The notes beneath the pieces were generated by a model, which was not told the origin of the DNA, made no database searches, and saw nothing but the letters and a program-made list of their open reading frames with translations. The position numbers were made by a program, and so were the translations under genes. Shown one piece after another: positions 46,404 to 54,284 of a stretch of 64,000 nt of DNA. Position 1 is the first letter of the stretch. The number at the start of each line of letters is the position of its first letter. Source of the DNA: Achromobacter marplatensis. GTDB taxonomy: Bacteria; Pseudomonadota; Gammaproteobacteria; Burkholderiales; Burkholderiaceae_B. Location of the stretch: contig NZ_NJIG01000006.1 of assembly GCF_002209535.1 (NCBI RefSeq), positions 407,182-471,181 of the forward strand, in the 5' to 3' direction.

Positions 46404-46432
46404 GAGACTGTCGTGCGTTACCGCACTGTCTC
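46404..46432. repeat. Bulged hairpin
   Basis: GAGAC (46404-46408) pairs with GTCTC (46428-46432), and inside GTGCG (46413-46417) pairs with CGCAC (46422-46426) around a TTAC loop, with a short asymmetric internal loop. It starts eight bases after the 14-bp stem. Confidence 0.65.
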
Positions 46433-46490
46433 TCATCTGACGACCCAATCGTTATTCGTGACACGTGGTGCGCGTCCTCTCATATCGTAG

Positions 46491-46551
46491 GATGGGTGGA
46501 GCGCGGCACATCCGGCATCAGGATAGCGACGTGCATCGCGCGCAACCCATC
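46491..46551. repeat. GATGGGT/ACCCATC inverted repeat
   Basis: GATGGGT (46491-46497) and ACCCATC (46545-46551) flank about 47 bases. The phrase TAGGATGGGTGGAGCGC followed by CAACCCATCATGG resembles a dispersed intergenic repeat known from many proteobacterial genomes; this is from memory of the pattern, not a search. Confidence 0.55.
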
Positions 46552-46623
46552 ATGGGGCCGACGACGGCGCTATGCCACACGTGCCCTGCGATCAGCATCC
46601 TCACGACGCAAGACACCGCGTAA

Positions 46624-46658
46624 GCCCCCCAAGGCCGCCCGCGCGGCCGGCCGGGGGC
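46624..46658. repeat. GC-rich hairpin
   Basis: GCCCCC (46624-46629) pairs with GGGGGC (46653-46658). Inside, GGCCGC (46633-46638) pairs with GCGGCC (46643-46648) around CCGC. Confidence 0.55.
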
Positions 46659-46750
46659 GGGCACCGCAAGATCTTCCCACCCACCCCACCGTGCGCAAGA
46701 ACCTCAAGAACCCCGTCCGTCCCCGCTGACGCCAGATTGCAACTATCAGA

Positions 46751-46916
46751 GCCCGGCGTGGCGGTGGCCCGGGGTGCGGGGGGCGTCGATCAGCCCGAGG
46801 GAATCCGAAGGCAGTTGCCGCAGGCAACAACGAGGATGACTAGGGGGAAGTCCGGAGCGAAGGCTCCGGACCGCAATCGTTGCCCCCCCGCGCCCCGGGC
46901 CACCGCCGCGCCGGGC
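46751..46916. repeat. Palindromic element B
   Basis: Arms 46751-46783 and 46884-46916 pair at 31 of 33 positions. Both exceptions are T opposite G, which would be G-U pairs in RNA. The inner core (46793-46880) is the inverted counterpart of the element A core, including the perfect 9-bp CTTC/GAAG hairpin. It begins 54 bases after the stop of the leftward gene at 46971-47396. Confidence 0.8.
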
Positions 46917-46970
46917 GTATAAAGAACCCAACCTTCAACGCTAAAAACAACCCAAAAACAACCAAAAAAA

Positions 46971-47396
46971 CTACTGCGCACTCTCCCCCGGTAACCCATC
47001 GCTCACCTCAGCCAGCGCATTCTTCATATCTTCGTAACTGATCACGCGCTCGTTCTGAAAGCTCCCGAGGACTCCCCGGCAGCCGTCCACGCCGGACCGC
47101 TTCATCTCGTCCATCATGGTCTTCCCTTCGCTCAAGCCCTTCTGATAAAGGGCCTCGTAGCCGCTCGCAGAAAACCCGTATTCCTGCGCGTACTGCGTCA
47201 GGTTCTTCTTGGCGGTCGCCTGGTGTTGGGCCAGGTCGGGTTCGGACGCCCCGCAGGCGCGGGCGGCGCCGTTGGAGGCGCCTGCGGCGACGACGAAGGA
47301 ATCGTATTGGGCCTGTTCGTTCGCGTCCGGGGCCGCCCAGGCCGGGGCGGCGGCGGTGGCCAGGACCCAGGCCAGGCCAGTCAAGATCTTGCGCAT
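46971..47396 (-). CDS. Small secreted protein of unknown function
   Basis: A 141-residue protein with a clear Sec signal peptide (MRKILTGLAWVLATAAAPAW, cleavage after AWA). The mature part is helical and polar with two cysteines (RACGASEPD and DGCRGVLG) that could form a disulfide in the periplasm. I do not recognise a family. The A-rich stretch just downstream of the stop reads as T-runs in the transcript, followed by palindromic element B. The gene is alone on its strand, divergent from the peroxiredoxin gene with a 240-bp gap. Confidence 0.72.
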   Translation of the reverse strand: MRKILTGLAWVLATAAAPAWAAPDANEQAQYDSFVVAAGASNGAARACGASEPDLAQHQATAKKNLTQYAQEYGFSASGYEALYQKGLSEGKTMMDEMKRSGVDGCRGVLGSFQNERVISYEDMKNALAEVSDGLPGESAQ

Positions 47397-47636
47397 CGGT
47401 GAATCTCCGCTTGATGCCCGCGCGCCGGTCGACGCGGCCGCGGCGGGCGTGGGTTACTACATCATTATGGCAAGCAGCCGTTTCCATGAGGTGATGCGGG
47501 GGTGTGGAGTCGTTTCAGACTGTGCTTCTTTTTTTCCCGAGCCTTGTCGGGCAGCAGGCAGGCCGCACAGGAACTATGATGGAGGTTGTGAGGCGCTCCT
47601 GCCTCAATGCAACACCCTTACATCCTGGAGATATAC

Positions 47637-48140
47637 ATGACGATCAAAGTCGGCGACCGCGTGCCGGATGGCACCCTGACCGAATTCATCGAAACCGAAA
47701 CCGCCGGCTGCTCGCTGGGCCCCAACGCGTTCCAGGTCGCCGACCTGACCCGCGGCAAGACCATTGCGCTGTTCGCCGTTCCGGGCGCCTTCACCCCGAC
47801 CTGCTCGGCCAAGCATCTGCCTGGCTACGTCGAGCAAGCTGCTGCGCTGAAGGCCAAGGGCGTGGATGAAATCTGGTGCGTGTCCGTCAACGACGCGTTC
47901 GTCATGGGCGCCTGGGGCCGCGAGCAAAAGACCGACGGCAAGGTCCGCATGCTGGCTGACGGCTCGGCGCTGTGGACCAAGGAACTCGGCCTCGAACTGG
48001 ATCTGATCGCACGCGGCATGGGCGTGCGTTCGCAACGCTACTCGGCCCTGATCGTCGACGGCGTGGTCAAGCAACTGAACGTGGAAGCGGCTGGCAAGTT
48101 CGAAGTCAGCGACGCCGCCACGATGTTGTCGCAAGTCTGA
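47637..48140 (+). CDS. Peroxiredoxin, Prx5/type II
   Basis: A 167-residue cytoplasmic thiol peroxidase. The active site is VPGAFTPTCSAKHLPGYVEQ with peroxidatic Cys56 and the conserved Pro and Thr53. WCVSVNDAFVMGAWG and the C-terminal LNVEAAGKFEVSDAATML are standard for Prx5. A resolving cysteine is not in the usual place, so reduction by glutaredoxin/glutathione is likely. CTGGAG precedes the ATG at 47637 by six bases; ten upstream codons are open but lack a site. A strong hairpin follows the stop. It is a single gene. Confidence 0.94.
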   Translation: MTIKVGDRVPDGTLTEFIETETAGCSLGPNAFQVADLTRGKTIALFAVPGAFTPTCSAKHLPGYVEQAAALKAKGVDEIWCVSVNDAFVMGAWGREQKTDGKVRMLADGSALWTKELGLELDLIARGMGVRSQRYSALIVDGVVKQLNVEAAGKFEVSDAATMLSQV

Positions 48141-48171
48141 TCTAACGTAGTTCCTGTTTTACCGCTCAACG

Positions 48172-48197
48172 CGGCAGGCTGCCTTTGCAGCCTGCCG
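48172..48197 (+). terminator. Hairpin after the peroxiredoxin gene
   Basis: CGGCAGGCTGC, loop CTTT, GCAGCCTGCCG is a perfect 11-bp stem starting 31 bases after the stop. No T-run follows, so termination may be Rho-assisted. It covers a possible TTG start (48185) of the MFS gene, making that start unlikely. Confidence 0.65.
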
Positions 48198-48202
48198 TGC
48201 TA

Positions 48203-49660
48203 ATGCCAGCAGCGGTTGCCAACGCCATGCTCGCCACCCTCTCTTCTTTCTCGTCGCTGTATTTCGCGACCTTGCTGATGCTTATCGGCACGGGTCTGTT
48301 CAACACCTACATGGGCTTGCGCCTGACTGCGCAGTCGGTCAGCGAGGTGTGGATCGGCGTGTTGATCGCCGGCTACTACCTGGGCCTGGTGTGTGGGGCG
48401 CGGTTGGGGCACAGGCTCATCATCCGCGTGGGCCATATCCGCGCGTTCGTCGCCTGTGCGGCCATTGCCACCAGCATGATTCTGGCGCAGACGCTGGTCG
48501 ATTCCATGCCGCTCTGGCTGGTTTTCCGCATCATTTCCGGCGTGGTGATGGTGACCGAATTCATGGTCATCGAAAGCTGGCTGAACGAACAGACGGAAAA
48601 CCATCAGCGCGGCCGCGTGTTTTCCGTCTACATGGTGGTGTCCGGCCTGGGTACGGTGCTGGGGCAATTGGCGCTGACCGCCTATGCCACGCTGGACCTG
48701 CGGCCGTTGACCCTGGTGGCCATGTGCCTGGTGCTGTGCCTGGTGCCGATCGCCGTCACGGCGCGTTCGCACCCCCCCACGCCGCTGCCGGCGCCGCTGG
48801 ACATCCGCTTTTTCATGCGCCGCGTGCCGTTGTCGATGACGGTGCTGTTCGTGGCGGGCAACCTTTCCGGGGCGTTCTATGGCCTGGCGGCCGTCTACGG
48901 CGCCAAGCATGGCTTGTCCACGTCCCAGGCTGCGATCTTCGTCGCCGCCGCCGTCACCGCCGGCCTGCTGTCGCAATGGCCGATGGGCTGGCTGTCCGAC
49001 CGCATCAACCGTGCCGGGCTGATCCGCTTCAACGCCTTGCTGCTGGTGCTGCTGCCCACCGTGATGTGGGGCTGGCTGGTCTTGCCGTACTGGGCCATGG
49101 TGGCCTTGTCGTGCGTCTTTGGCGTGTTGCAGTTCACTTTGTATCCGCTGGGCGCCGCGTTCGCGAACGACCACGTCGAATCCGAGCGCCGCGTCAGCCT
49201 GTCCGCCGTGCTGCTCATGACCTATGGCGTGGGCGCCTGTATTGGCCCGATGGTCGCGGGCCTGCTGATGTCTTTGGCCGGGCCCAGCATGTACTACGTC
49301 TTCATTTCGGCCTGCGCGCTGATCCTGGTCTGGCAGGTGCGCCCCACGCGCGTCACCGGCGCGCATCAGGTCGACGAAGCGCCGACCCACTTCGTGCCCA
49401 TGCCCGACACGCTGCAAAGCTCGCCCGCGGCGGCCGTGCTGGATCCACGCGTGGACCCCGAAAACGATATCGCCATGGAAATGGTGCAGCCCGATCCGTC
49501 GGCGGCGCCCACACCGGCGGCCGTTGAACCTGCAGCCGCGGAGGAGCCGACGGCCGAGGCTGCGGCAGCCGATGCTGCGGCAGCCGGTGCTGCGGCAGCC
49601 GACTCGGGCCCGCCCGAGGCCGAGGACGCCGTCGAACGCGAGCGCCGTACCGGCACCTGA
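48203..49660 (+). CDS. MFS transporter with alanine-rich tail
   Basis: A 12-helix major facilitator of the YcaD-like group, 485 residues from ATG 48203. The first helix begins at LYFATLLMLIGTGLFNTYMG; the conserved loop RLGHRLIIRVGHIRAF follows helix 2, and MVIESWLNEQTENHQRGRVF is distinctive. Starts at TTG 48185 (inside a hairpin), ATG 48203 and ATG 48227 are all in frame; none has a clear ribosome site. The last 90 residues are a non-membrane Ala/Glu/Pro-rich tail including a triplicated 15-bp repeat. The substrate is unknown; drug or metabolite export is likely. Confidence 0.82.
   Translation: MPAAVANAMLATLSSFSSLYFATLLMLIGTGLFNTYMGLRLTAQSVSEVWIGVLIAGYYLGLVCGARLGHRLIIRVGHIRAFVACAAIATSMILAQTLVDSMPLWLVFRIISGVVMVTEFMVIESWLNEQTENHQRGRVFSVYMVVSGLGTVLGQLALTAYATLDLRPLTLVAMCLVLCLVPIAVTARSHPPTPLPAPLDIRFFMRRVPLSMTVLFVAGNLSGAFYGLAAVYGAKHGLSTSQAAIFVAAAVTAGLLSQWPMGWLSDRINRAGLIRFNALLLVLLPTVMWGWLVLPYWAMVALSCVFGVLQFTLYPLGAAFANDHVESERRVSLSAVLLMTYGVGACIGPMVAGLLMSLAGPSMYYVFISACALILVWQVRPTRVTGAHQVDEAPTHFVPMPDTLQSSPAAAVLDPRVDPENDIAMEMVQPDPSAAPTPAAVEPAAAEEPTAEAAAADAAAAGAAAADSGPPEAEDAVERERRTGT
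49559..49603 (+). repeat. Three 15-bp tandem repeats in the MFS gene
   Basis: Copies at 49559-49573, 49574-49588 and 49589-49603 each begin GCTGCGGCAGCC. They are in frame and add five residues per copy (mostly Ala), so copy-number change would alter tail length without a frameshift. Confidence 0.8.
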
Positions 49661-49671
49661 GGCGAGCGCGC

Positions 49672-50541
49672 CTACCAGGGCGCCATCAACACGATGGCGG
49701 CCAGCGCCAGGACGATGCCCAGCAGGTTGACGCGGGTCAGCGGCTCGCGGAAGGCCAGGGCGCCGACCAACGTGCCCAGCGTGATCACGCCCATGTTCAT
49801 GGAGGCGAAGACCAGTGCCGGGTGCTCGGGCAATGACTGGTGGGCGCGAATATAGGTCAGGATGTTGCCGAAGTTGGCCAGGCCTAGCGCCACGCCTGCA
49901 AGCACGTGGCGGCGCTCCCAGCGGACCCGGCGGCACAGCAGCACCCCCAGCATCAGCACACCCGCCAGTACGAAGGCCAGCAACAGACCGCCGGCAAAGG
50001 CGGTGCCGGCGCGCGCGACTTGCTTGAACAGGATGTCGATCACCCCATAACCCGCCCAGACCACCAGGGGCCATAACCAGGCCGCCCGGCTGTCCGGGGA
50101 CGGTTGTGCGGTGGAGGCAGGGCGGCGCAGCAGGCAGGCCAGCGCGCTGAACGCCAGCAGGATCGCCGCCAGCTTGCGGCCGCTGACGGGTTCGCCGAAC
50201 AGCAGGAACGCGGCCAGCAGGGGAATGAACAGCGACAGGCGCTGCGCCGCGTCGCTGCGCACGATGCCAGCGTGGCGCACCGCGGCCGCCATCGCCAGGA
50301 AGACGCTGGGCAGCAGCACGCCCAGCGCGGCCAGGACGGCCCAGGGCGTGTGCGGCGTTACCAAGGTGGACGGATCCGGGCGCAGTACGCCCCAGCAGAG
50401 CAGGGCGGCCACCGCGTAGTTCACGGCGACGGCCTGACGCACGTCCACCTCGTACCGGCGGGCCAGCTTCAGCAGCACCGCGACGGTGACGCTGCATGTG
50501 ACGCTGGCCAGCAGATACAGCACGCCAGGCGTCAGCGGCAC
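49672..50541 (-). CDS. EamA-family transporter coupled to bioB
   Basis: A 289-residue membrane protein with about ten hydrophobic helices in two EamA halves ([20 protein letters not shown] at the start; [20 protein letters not shown] near the end). The frame is open further upstream, but there it lies inside bioB; GTG 50541, with GAAGG nine bases before it, is chosen and overlaps the bioB stop by 10 bases. Coupling to biotin synthase suggests a role with biotin or a precursor. E. coli YigM, a biotin importer, is in the same superfamily. Export of amino acids or metabolites is the alternative. Confidence 0.8.
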   Translation of the reverse strand: MPLTPGVLYLLASVTCSVTVAVLLKLARRYEVDVRQAVAVNYAVAALLCWGVLRPDPSTLVTPHTPWAVLAALGVLLPSVFLAMAAAVRHAGIVRSDAAQRLSLFIPLLAAFLLFGEPVSGRKLAAILLAFSALACLLRRPASTAQPSPDSRAAWLWPLVVWAGYGVIDILFKQVARAGTAFAGGLLLAFVLAGVLMLGVLLCRRVRWERRHVLAGVALGLANFGNILTYIRAHQSLPEHPALVFASMNMGVITLGTLVGALAFREPLTRVNLLGIVLALAAIVLMAPW

Positions 50542-51557
50542 GTCGCGCCTTCGACGGGCTGGTGATGATGTTGCGACGCGTCCACCCGCATGCCCAGACG
50601 CTGCAGCAGGCGCTGGTCGGCTTCCATTTGCGGGTTGGCGGTGGTCAGCAGCGCGTCGCCGTAGAACATGGAGTTGGCGCCCGCCATGAAGCACAGCGCC
50701 TGCAACGCATCGTCCATCGCTTCGCGGCCGGCCGACAGGCGCACCGCGGCACGCGGCATGGTGATGCGTGCAACGGCGATGGTGCGCACGAACTCGAAAG
50801 GATCCAGCGCTTCCACGTTGGCCAGCGGCGTGCCTTCGACCTGCACCAGATTGTTGATCGGCACCGACTCGGGGTAGGGCTCCATGCTGGCCAGTTGAGC
50901 GATCAGGCCGGCGCGTTCGCGCCGCGATTCACCCATGCCCACGATGCCGCCGCAGCACACGTTGATGCCGGCGTCGCGCACGCGGTCCAGCGTATCCAGG
51001 CGGTCCTGGTAGGTGCGGGTGGAAATGATCTTGCCGTAGAACTCGGGCGAGGTGTCCAGGTTGTGGTTGTAGTAGTCCAGGCCGGCCTCTTTCAGCTGTT
51101 CAGCCTGGCCGTCGCGCAGCATGCCCAGCGTGACGCAGGTCTCCAGGCCCAGCGCCTTGACCGCGGTGACCATCTCGGCCACGGCTTCCAGGTGATGCGG
51201 CTTCGGGCTGCGCCAGGCGGCGCCCATGCAAAAGCGCTGCGCGCCGCCTGCCTGCGCGGCGCGGGCGGCGGCAACCACGTCCGCCAGCGGCATCAGCTTG
51301 TCGGCGTCCAGCCCGGTGTCGTAGTGCGAAGACTGCGGGCAATACGCGCAGTCCTCCGGACAGCCGCCGGTCTTGATCGACAGCAGGCTGGACAGTTGGA
51401 TGGTGTTCGGATCGAAGTGGGCGCGGTGGACCTGTTGGGCGCGATGCACCAGGTCCATGAAGGGCAGCTCGTAAAGCGCCATGACGTCGACGGCGCTCCA
51501 GGCGGGCGCGGGCAAGTGCTTGGACGTCGTCGGGACGGGGATGTAGGCGGTCTGCAT
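50532..51557 (-). CDS. bioB: Biotin synthase
   Basis: A 341-residue radical SAM enzyme that inserts sulfur into dethiobiotin. The [4Fe-4S] cluster cysteines are Cys66, Cys70 and Cys73 ([13 protein letters not shown]). Further family stretches are [38 protein letters not shown] and [15 protein letters not shown] [13 protein letters not shown] near the C-terminus. The frame is open upstream, but ATG 51557 with AGGAG eight bases before is the start. Other bio genes are not in the window. The downstream EamA gene overlaps it. The product feeds biotin to enzymes such as the urea carboxylase at 2578. Confidence 0.96.
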   Translation of the reverse strand: MQTAYIPVPTTSKHLPAPAWSAVDVMALYELPFMDLVHRAQQVHRAHFDPNTIQLSSLLSIKTGGCPEDCAYCPQSSHYDTGLDADKLMPLADVVAAARAAQAGGAQRFCMGAAWRSPKPHHLEAVAEMVTAVKALGLETCVTLGMLRDGQAEQLKEAGLDYYNHNLDTSPEFYGKIISTRTYQDRLDTLDRVRDAGINVCCGGIVGMGESRRERAGLIAQLASMEPYPESVPINNLVQVEGTPLANVEALDPFEFVRTIAVARITMPRAAVRLSAGREAMDDALQALCFMAGANSMFYGDALLTTANPQMEADQRLLQRLGMRVDASQHHHQPVEGATCR

Positions 51558-51737
51558 GAACGGGCTCCTGTCGGTCTTTCCGGAAATCGCGCGCTTGCCG
51601 GGAAGCAAGGGCGGGATCGGCGGATCGTAAGAACCTGCGCAGGGTTTGCGCAATGCAGGAGAAGATGCGGAAAATGCAGGGCAGTTAGCGCCATATTTTC
51701 CAGAAATCGAAGATTTTGGGCGTTGCCGAGGATTAAC

Positions 51738-51762
51738 GCGGCGTCATCTTCGCTGACGCCGC
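51738..51762 (-). terminator. Hairpin between the PAS/LuxR gene and bioB
   Basis: GCGGCGTCA, 7-base loop, TGACGCCGC forms a perfect 9-bp stem, 46 bases after the regulator stop on the minus strand. GTTAATCC follows, a weak T-tract. It probably separates the regulator transcript from bioB. Confidence 0.55.
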
Positions 51763-51808
51763 ACCCTCGAATATTTTGATTCCAATTGTAAATATCGGAC
51801 CGAGCAGC

Positions 51809-53323
51809 CTATTCCTTGCCCGGTTTGGCCCGGATGCGCGTCGATTCGTGGCCCGTTATGCCCCGGTCGCGCGCCCACACGATTGCCGCGCTGCGTCGGT
51901 GTACCCCGATCTTGCTGTAGATCGTGGCCACATGGTTGCGCACGGTGTTGCGCGACAACTTCAGGCTCTTGGCGATGCCGTCGTCGTCATGGCCCTGGCA
52001 TAACAGGCCCAGCACTTCGCGTTCACGGGTGGTCAACTGCGCCAGCTCCGCGACGTCACGGGTCGCGGGTGCGGGCTCGCGCAGTTGCGCCAGCTTTTCG
52101 ATGATGCCTCGGCTGAACCAGGACGTGTCCTGCATCACCGCCTCGATCGCGGCAAGCAGTTCGGTCTCGGAGCGTTTGCGTTCGGTGATGTCCTGCATCA
52201 CGATCAACAGGCGGCGCTGGCCGCCGATCATCACCGGTTCGGCCGACACCAGGCAGTCCAGCTTGCCGCCGTCCTGCGTGCTTAACGTGGCTTCGCGGTT
52301 GCGGGCGCTTTCTCCCCGCTTCAGGCTGGCCGCCATACCCTCGTAGGGCTGCAGCCCCAAGTCGGTCAGGGCCTGGCCCACGCTGGCTTCAGGCTCGGCC
52401 CCGGTGACTGCTGCGAACGCTTCATTGATGTCCAGCACATGCAGGGTATCGCCTTCGCACACGGCCATCGGCACCGGCGCCAGCAGGAACGCCTTGGAGA
52501 AGCGCTCCTCGCTTTCACGCAGCGCGACTTCGGTGCGCTTGCGCGCCTCCAGATCGATGAAGGTGAACAGCATGCAGGGCTCGTCCTGCATATCGATGGG
52601 TTGACCGGCCACCATCACGAATTTCGCGCCACCATCGGCTGTCTTCACCACGCCTTCGCGTTGCGCGATGGTCTGGCCTTCATTCAATTTGGCGACCGCG
52701 GCTTCCTTGTCTTCGCCGCCGTCCAGCACGTCCAGTTCATAGGCCGACTTGCCCAGCACGGCTTCGCGCGTGTAGCCCGTCATCTCCAGGAACCCCTCGT
52801 TCACTTTCACGTAGCGCAGATCGGACAGTCGGCAGATCAACGCCGGCGCCGGGTTGGCGCCGAAGGTGCGTTCGAAGCGTTGCTCGGCGTTCAGTTGGGC
52901 AGTCTGGTCGTGCAGAATCAGCACGCGGTAGTCGACGCCGTTGTCGCTGTCCAGGTTCAGGCCGCGGGCGCGCAGGTTGCGCAGGAAGTCCTCGTCGTCC
53001 TTGCGGCCCAGGTCCACCAGCAGGTCGTCGAACGGTTCGCCGGCGGCCAGCCGGTCCAGGGGATATTGGCGGGCGGCAACGCGATGATGGTTGCGGTAGG
53101 TGAGCGTGTAGCGTTTGCGGTAGCCGGCGGGGGTACCGCCCAACTCCGTCAGCGTGTCGACGCCGTGCAGTTCAAGCGCGCTGTCGTTGGCCCAGGCGAT
53201 GGCGCCGTCGGGTTCGAGCACGATGATGCCTTCATTCAAACCCGCGATGATGCTTTGCAGGTGTTGGCGATGCGCTTGGGGTGTGGCGGCGTTTTCGGTC
53301 ACGTAGGCCTCTTCGGTTCGCAT
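51809..53323 (-). CDS. PAS-domain LuxR-type transcriptional regulator
   Basis: A 504-residue cytoplasmic protein with no membrane segment. Three PAS-like domains are seen at about 18-130 (GLNEGIIVLEPDGAIAWAND), 155-265 (NPAPALICRLSDLRYVKVNE) and 280-390 (PVPMAVCEGDTLHVLDINEA). A LuxR-type helix-turn-helix follows at about 425-490 (LTTREREVLGLLCQGHDDDG, LKLSRNTVRNHVATIYSKIG). There is no receiver or kinase domain, so it acts as a one-component sensor-regulator. The start is taken at ATG 53323, where the protein begins; the open frame further upstream has low-complexity residues. The ligand (flavin, heme or other) is not evident; targets are unknown. Confidence 0.83.
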   Translation of the reverse strand: MRTEEAYVTENAATPQAHRQHLQSIIAGLNEGIIVLEPDGAIAWANDSALELHGVDTLTELGGTPAGYRKRYTLTYRNHHRVAARQYPLDRLAAGEPFDDLLVDLGRKDDEDFLRNLRARGLNLDSDNGVDYRVLILHDQTAQLNAEQRFERTFGANPAPALICRLSDLRYVKVNEGFLEMTGYTREAVLGKSAYELDVLDGGEDKEAAVAKLNEGQTIAQREGVVKTADGGAKFVMVAGQPIDMQDEPCMLFTFIDLEARKRTEVALRESEERFSKAFLLAPVPMAVCEGDTLHVLDINEAFAAVTGAEPEASVGQALTDLGLQPYEGMAASLKRGESARNREATLSTQDGGKLDCLVSAEPVMIGGQRRLLIVMQDITERKRSETELLAAIEAVMQDTSWFSRGIIEKLAQLREPAPATRDVAELAQLTTREREVLGLLCQGHDDDGIAKSLKLSRNTVRNHVATIYSKIGVHRRSAAIVWARDRGITGHESTRIRAKPGKE

Positions 53324-53422
53324 GCATGAGCCCACAGGATGAAGGCGCACGACGCTGCTGTCCAGAGAGCAAAACGGACGAGTCTTCGCGGCGGGGGGGA
53401 GGGTAGAGAGTGCGGCGGGCGC

Positions 53423-53454
53423 AGAAAAGCAAAAAGCTCCGGAATCCGGAGCTT
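53423..53454 (-). terminator. Terminator of the first Ala-Glu-Asp tRNA set
   Basis: On the minus strand AAGCTCCGG, loop ATT, CCGGAGCTT forms a 9-bp stem followed by TTTGCTTTTC. It lies 38 bases past the tRNA-Asp end at 53492. A strong intrinsic terminator. Confidence 0.85.
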
Positions 53455-53491
53455 CAGCGATGTGCTGCCATGCGATCAAGCACAAAGTGCT

Positions 53492-53568
53492 TGGCGGAGC
53501 GGACGGGGCTCGAACCCGCGACCCCCGGCGTGACAGGCCGGTATTCTAACCAACTGAACTACCGCTCC
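53492..53568 (-). tRNA. tRNA-Asp (GTC), copy 1
   Basis: 77 bases including the encoded CCA. It starts GGAGCGGTAGTTCAGTTGG, the anticodon loop is CTGTCAC (anticodon GTC) and the T-arm is GGGTTCGAGCC. Last gene of the first three-tRNA set; identical to the copy at 53946. Confidence 0.97.
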
Positions 53569-53640
53569 GCAGCGGTTTACTTGAACTTCATCACTACACT
53601 GCGGTGTCAAGGCAGCTTGGTACTGCATGCCAGAAAAAGC

Positions 53641-53716
53641 TGGCGTCCCCTAGGGGATTCGAACCCCTGTACTCACCGTGAAAGGGTGATGTCCTAGGCC
53701 TCTAGACGAAGGGGAC
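53641..53716 (-). tRNA. tRNA-Glu (TTC), copy 1
   Basis: 76 bases including CCA. It starts GTCCCCTTCGTCTAGAGG, the anticodon loop is CTTTCAC (anticodon TTC) and the acceptor stem closes with AGGGGAC. Middle gene of the set; identical to 54101-54176. Confidence 0.97.
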
Positions 53717-53763
53717 CTGAACTGAACAGAACTGCAAAACAACTTTACTACGGTACTGCGTAC

Positions 53764-53839
<76 letters not shown>

Positions 53840-53889
53840 CAGGGCGCCCTGATGTCTCACGCTACAGACAACAAGGTCTCACACTCTAT

Positions 53890-53917
53890 AAAAGCAAAAA
53901 GCCCCGAAGACGGAGCT
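53890..53917 (-). terminator. Terminator of the second (upstream) tRNA set
   Basis: On the minus strand AGCTCCG, loop TCTT, CGGGGCT (one G-U pair) is followed by TTTTTGCTTTT. It resembles the terminator at 53423-53454, so each tRNA set carries its own terminator and the duplication unit included it. Confidence 0.8.
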
Positions 53918-53945
53918 CTTGAAAGACTCAGAGCAAGAGAGCTTT

Positions 53946-54022
53946 TGGCGGAGCGGACGGGGCTCGAACCCGCGACCCCCGGCGTGACAGGCCGGTATTC
54001 TAACCAACTGAACTACCGCTCC
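53946..54022 (-). tRNA. tRNA-Asp (GTC), copy 2
   Basis: 77 bases including CCA, identical in sequence to 53492-53568 (anticodon GTC). Last gene of the upstream tRNA set. Confidence 0.97.
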
Positions 54023-54100
54023 GCAGCGGCTTACTCAACTACTTTGTCACTTCAACTGCACTTATCTACTGCTTTACTGCGACCTGCATGCCAGAAAAAC

Positions 54101-54176
54101 TGGCGTCCCCTAGGGGATTCGAACCCCTGTACTCACCGTGAAAGGGTGATGTCCTAGGCCTCTAGACGAAGGGGAC
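54101..54176 (-). tRNA. tRNA-Glu (TTC), copy 2
   Basis: 76 bases including CCA, identical to 53641-53716 (anticodon TTC). The 20 or so bases just after the CCA are also shared with copy 1. Confidence 0.97.
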
Positions 54177-54208
54177 TTGGACTTACAAACTACTTTCTTC
54201 GCTTTGGC

Positions 54209-54284
<76 letters not shown>

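Larger units (their letters stand above)
45952..46970. other. Gene-free 1-kb region of palindromic modules
   Basis: No reading frame here looks like a protein: the open frames have no recognisable motif and no codon-use signal typical of neighbours. Instead the DNA is a series of inverted repeats, listed separately at 46001-46134, 46180-46196, 46217-46236, 46336-46396, 46404-46432, 46491-46551, 46624-46658 and 46751-46916. Two of them share a core in opposite orientation. It lies between the hydrolase and a small secreted-protein gene. Confidence 0.75.

Noticed and set aside
46250..46500. Possible tmRNA, 6S, SRP or RNase P RNA in the hairpin-rich gap
   Set aside because: None of the conserved sequence blocks of those RNAs is present.
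46027..46740. Short open frames in the 46-kb gap
   Set aside because: They span palindromes, lack ribosome sites and give Arg/Pro/Ala-rich peptides in several frames at once, so they are chance frames.
48200..50497. Open frame of 765 codons on the minus strand across the MFS and EamA genes
   Set aside because: Shadow frame spanning two genes; Arg/His/Gly/Gln-rich with no recognisable domain.
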